Assembly (NCBI GenBank): GCA_034664395.1
Contig: JAXDHQ010000245.1
Span: 1-7,380, forward strand
From: JAOPZW01 sp034664395
GTDB lineage: Bacteria > Actinomycetota > Thermoleophilia > Solirubrobacterales > Solirubrobacteraceae
Length of the DNA: 7,380 bases
Reading direction: 5' to 3'
Both the position numbers and the translations under genes were made by a program. Positions 4,807 through 7,380 of this stretch are shown here, piece after piece. The stretch's first letter is position 1. Each line of letters begins with the position of its first letter. The notes below the pieces were generated by a model. That model saw nothing but the letters and a program-made list of their open reading frames with translations, was not told the DNA's origin and ran no database searches.

Positions 4807-6582
4807 TCAGGCGATGGCGGGCTCGCGCTCGGGCTCGACCGCGGGGCCCTCGGGCGCGAGCAGGCTCGGATCGAGGCCGTCGACGATGCCCGTGAAGGCG
4901 TCGACCACGACGGGGTCGAAGTCCCTGCCCCGCTGGCGGCGCAGCTCGAGCAGCGCCTTGTCCAGCGGCCACGGCTCCTTGTACGGGCGGCGCGACAGCA
5001 GCGCGTCGAAGACGTCGCAGACCGCGCAGATGCGACCGGCGAGCGGGATCTGCTCGCCCACGAGGCCGGCGGGATACCCACTGCCGTCCCAGCGCTCGTG
5101 GTGGGTGCGGGCGATCTCCTCGGCGGTCTGCATGAGCAGCGACTTCGAGCCGGCCAGGATCGACGCGCCGAGCGCGGTGTGACGGCGCATGACCGCCCAC
5201 TCCTCGTCGTCGAGCCGGCCCGGCTTGGAGAGGACGGCGTCGGGCACCGCGATCTTGCCCACGTCGTGCAGGAGGCTTGCGGTGCGCAGGACCTCGGCCT
5301 CGTCCTCGGTCATGCCGAGGGCGCGCCCGAGCGCGTGGCACAGGTGGCTCATGCGCTCGAGGTGCAGGCCGGTCTCCTCGTCGCGCGACTCGGTCGCCTG
5401 CGCCAGGCGGTGGATGACCTCGAGCTGGGTCTCGCGGAGCTCGGCGGTGCGCTCGCGCACGGCCTCCTCGAGCACCTCGTTGAGCAGCGACACGCGGCGA
5501 CGCTGGCGACTCTCGGCCAGGTAGCCGGTGCCGACGGTGCCGACCGTGCCCAGGCCCAGCGCGGCGAGCGGTGCGGCCACCGGCGCGACCCAGCCGCTGT
5601 CGAAGAGGAGCTGGGCGACGAGCAGGTAGGCGAGCGCGACCGCCGGCGCGAGCAGCGCCGCGAGCAGCGCCCGCAGGCGCAGGCTGGCCAGGACCGGCAG
5701 GAGGCCGAGGCCGAGGATGAGCAGGAGGTCGACCCAGCGCGGCACGCTGCGCAGCGGCAGGCCGTGGACGGCGGTCCAGATGGCGTTGGCCTCGATCTCG
5801 GGGCCGGCCATGAGCCGCTCGCCGCTGGTGGGCGTGGGATGGACGTCCTGCAGCGTCGGCGCCGTCGCGCCGACGACGACGATGCGTCCGCGCACCCGGG
5901 ACGGGGCGACGCGGCCGTCGACGAGGTCGGAGAACGAGACGGTGTCGATCGTGCCGGGCGGCCCGCGGAAGTCGATCCACGCCCCGCCGGAATGGAACGC
6001 CGACGGCGCGGGAGCGCGGCCGACGAGCTTGGCGGTGGCCACGGCCATCGTGTCCAGCCCGCCGGAGGCCCGCTCGAAGCGCTGCAGCGCGCCGCCCGGC
6101 CCGGCCGGGAGGTTGCTGGCGGCGGGGCGGGCGTGCAGCCGCCGCAGGTTCTCGTCGCCGCCGAGGACGTTGCTGCGACCGTGCTCGTCGGTCTCCGCCG
6201 TGGCGAGGATGACGTTGCCGGCCCGGCCGACCGCCTGAGCGAGCGCGTTGTCGTCGCGCCGGTTGGTGGGCTCGGTGAACTGGACGTCGTAGACGATCGC
6301 CTTGGCGCCGGCGGCGCGCAGGCGGTCGATGGCCTTCCCGTGGACGCGGCGCGGGAACGGCCACTGCATGTGCGTGTCCGCGAACGTCTTGTCGTCGATC
6401 GCGACGAGCAGGACACCGCCGGCCTGGGCCTCGCCGCGGGTCTCGAAGCGCTGCGCGATCGATTCCTGCTCGAGCCCGGGCAGCAGGCGGGTGAGGTCGG
6501 CCGCGCCGGCCGCACCCGCGGCGACGAGCCCGGCGATCACGATCGCCAGGGCCCGTCCCGAGATGCGGCCGCCGCGGGCCAT
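4807..6582 (-). CDS. CHASE2 sensor / HD-GYP cyclic-di-GMP phosphodiesterase, copy 2
   Basis: A 591-residue paralogue of the gene at 1837-3663 with the same architecture, aligned almost without gaps (one extra residue near 254) and roughly 68% identical by hand count. It has TM1 (about 10-28), an extracellular CHASE2 domain (about 30-276, with LLVAIDD, WPFPR, AIVYDVQFTE, IVVVGATAPTLQDVHPTP), TM helices at about 282-300, 305-325 and 331-354, a coiled linker, and an HD-GYP domain (about 387-576). Metal-site residues are complete: E403, H407, H439-D440, K443, H468, H494-H495, GYP at 502-504, D523. The cytoplasmic tail is short and acidic (EPEREPAIA) and so differs from copy 1. ATG at 6582 follows the fecR copy 2 stop by four bases, with no ribosome binding site, so coupling is likely. 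The loop between TM3 and TM4 and the segment after TM4 differ most from copy 1. Confidence 0.94.
   Translation of the reverse strand: MARGGRISGRALAIVIAGLVAAGAAGAADLTRLLPGLEQESIAQRFETRGEAQAGGVLLVAIDDKTFADTHMQWPFPRRVHGKAIDRLRAAGAKAIVYDVQFTEPTNRRDDNALAQAVGRAGNVILATAETDEHGRSNVLGGDENLRRLHARPAASNLPAGPGGALQRFERASGGLDTMAVATAKLVGRAPAPSAFHSGGAWIDFRGPPGTIDTVSFSDLVDGRVAPSRVRGRIVVVGATAPTLQDVHPTPTSGERLMAGPEIEANAIWTAVHGLPLRSVPRWVDLLLILGLGLLPVLASLRLRALLAALLAPAVALAYLLVAQLLFDSGWVAPVAAPLAALGLGTVGTVGTGYLAESRQRRRVSLLNEVLEEAVRERTAELRETQLEVIHRLAQATESRDEETGLHLERMSHLCHALGRALGMTEDEAEVLRTASLLHDVGKIAVPDAVLSKPGRLDDEEWAVMRRHTALGASILAGSKSLLMQTAEEIARTHHERWDGSGYPAGLVGEQIPLAGRICAVCDVFDALLSRRPYKEPWPLDKALLELRRQRGRDFDPVVVDAFTGIVDGLDPSLLAPEGPAVEPEREPAIA
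5831..5861. repeat. 31-bp exact repeat shared by the two CHASE2 genes (copy B)
   Basis: Direct-repeat partner of 2912-2942, within the CHASE2 domain of copy 2. It reflects the duplication of the module, with unusually complete nucleotide identity at the PTLQDVHPTP motif, including third codon positions. Confidence 0.75.
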
Positions 6583-6586
6583 TGGA

Positions 6587-7380
6587 CTAGTGCGCGGAGC
6601 GCGCGAGGTAGGACTGGCCGGCCTTGACGACGACCGTGCGGTGCTTGTGGATGTCCTGGACCGAGACGGCGCCGCTGGTGACGCGCGTCACGGTGCCCTG
6701 GCACGTGTCGCCCACGTACCAGGTGGTGCCGCGGACGGTGGCCACGCTGTTGCTGCCACGCGTGCGGAAGCGGCCGTGGTCGTCGTGGCCCCAGAGGCCG
6801 CGCGGCGGCTGGCGCTTGCGCAGCGAGGCGGCGCGGGCGCCCTTGGCCGAGCACGACGGCGCCGGCCCGCGGAGGACGAGCTCGGTCATGCCGCTGCCCT
6901 TGCGGGACTGGCGGACCTCGAACATCCCACCGTGGAAGGTGCCCTCCTGGGTGGTGCCGTCGGCGAGGGCCGTGTGGAGCGTGACCGAGCCGCTGCGGGT
7001 GTCGAGGACCGACCCCACCGGGACCTCGGCGGCGTCCGACAGCGACACGGCGCGGTTGGAGCCGGGCACGAGGACCGTGACGGTCCCGGAGGCGGGCTCG
7101 ATGCCGAAGCTGCGCCCGAGCTCGGGTGTGGTGGCGTCGCCCGACACGAGGGTGGTGATGCCCCCGGCCTCGTCAGCCGACGGGTCCGAGCCCGTGGTGG
7201 TGCCCGACGGCGTGCCGGTCGTCGTGCCGGTCGGGCTGGTCTTGGTGCCCCCCGACTTCGGCGCCGGAGTCGGCGTCGGGGTGCTGGCCGGCGGGGTCGG
7301 CGACGAGGCGGGCGCACTGGGCGCCGTGCCCTGGGTCGTGAAGACGACGTCGTCGCCGGTGGCGGAGCCGTGGGCGCTCG
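6587..7380 (-). CDS. Exported FnIII-like / FecR-domain protein, copy 2 (partial, start beyond right edge)
   Basis: The frame ending at the TAG at 6587 is open to the last base of the window. A GTG at 7147 lies in this frame but is very unlikely to be the start, because meaningful coding continues upstream. At the right edge it reads ATGDDVVFTTQG, matching the end of the FnIII-like domain of copy 1 (ATGADVPFTTLG). Next comes a long Pro/Thr/Ser/Gly linker of about 50 residues (roughly 7175-7330), and then a FecR-like domain with VPVGSVLDTRSGSVTL, HGGMFEVRQS, NSVATVRGTTWYVGD and VVVKAGQSYLA. Both cysteines of copy 1 are kept, 50 residues apart. The FecR domain is close to copy 1 while the linker is not. 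The signal peptide must lie outside the window. The gene is followed at four bases by CHASE2-HD-GYP copy 2, its probable partner. Confidence 0.88.
   Translation of the reverse strand, partial: SAHGSATGDDVVFTTQGTAPSAPASSPTPPASTPTPTPAPKSGGTKTSPTGTTTGTPSGTTTGSDPSADEAGGITTLVSGDATTPELGRSFGIEPASGTVTVLVPGSNRAVSLSDAAEVPVGSVLDTRSGSVTLHTALADGTTQEGTFHGGMFEVRQSRKGSGMTELVLRGPAPSCSAKGARAASLRKRQPPRGLWGHDDHGRFRTRGSNSVATVRGTTWYVGDTCQGTVTRVTSGAVSVQDIHKHRTVVVKAGQSYLARSAH

Noticed and set aside
3410..5182. 590-codon plus-strand open frame spanning the module junction
   Set aside because: Low-complexity Arg/Gly/Ala composition, crosses several genes on the opposite strand, and no start signal or motif is visible.
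5098..6627. 509-codon plus-strand open frame opposite CHASE2-HD-GYP copy 2
   Set aside because: Same reasoning: it mirrors the paralogous coding sequence. Its resemblance to the antisense frame of copy 1 comes from homology of the sense genes.
6587..7147. Treating the GTG at 7147 as the true start of fecR copy 2
   Set aside because: The frame upstream encodes a linker and the end of an FnIII-like domain homologous to copy 1, so the gene begins beyond the right edge.

Overview
This is a very GC-rich window with dense coding on both strands and almost no intergenic DNA. Non-coding frames stay open for hundreds of codons because of the codon bias. The exported Fibronectin-III-like/FecR proteins, the alanine/proline/threonine-rich linkers and the divergence of the housekeeping genes from proteobacterial forms suggest a high-GC actinobacterium. 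My best guess is the Thermoleophilia (Solirubrobacter/Conexibacter type), but the lineage is inferred from style and no marker gene proves it.

Layout. Bases 1-168 (minus strand) hold the N-terminus of an unidentified secreted protein that runs off the left edge. Its first codon overlaps the stop of tmk (thymidylate kinase, 165-782, minus). Only 18 bp further on, holB (DNA polymerase III delta' subunit, 801-1904, plus) starts in the opposite direction. The rest of the window, 1837-7380, is one minus-strand block made of two copies of a two-gene module. Each copy has an exported FecR-domain protein followed, after 4-7 nt, by a four-helix membrane protein with an extracellular CHASE2 sensor and a cytoplasmic HD-GYP cyclic-di-GMP phosphodiesterase. 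In transcription order these are fecR copy 2 (partial, 6587 to the right edge), CHASE2-HD-GYP copy 2 (4807-6582), fecR copy 1 (3671-4630 or longer) and CHASE2-HD-GYP copy 1 (1837-3663). The last gene runs 68 bp into the end of holB from the opposite strand.

How the genes work together. tmk makes dTDP for DNA synthesis and holB is part of the clamp loader, so the left part is replication/nucleotide housekeeping. The right part looks like a duplicated envelope-to-cytoplasm signalling module. The secreted FecR/FnIII-like protein would bind or relay an extracellular cue to the CHASE2 domain of its partner, which would adjust c-di-GMP breakdown inside the cell. The two membrane proteins are about two thirds identical by eye and both keep every metal ligand expected of an active HD-GYP enzyme. 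The pairing and the tandem duplication are seen directly; the signalling mechanism is inference.

Points needing care: the 5' end of fecR copy 1 does not have a convincing start in frame, and fecR copy 2 is a right-edge partial whose frame is open to the last base. No RNA genes, insertion sequences or CRISPR arrays were seen.
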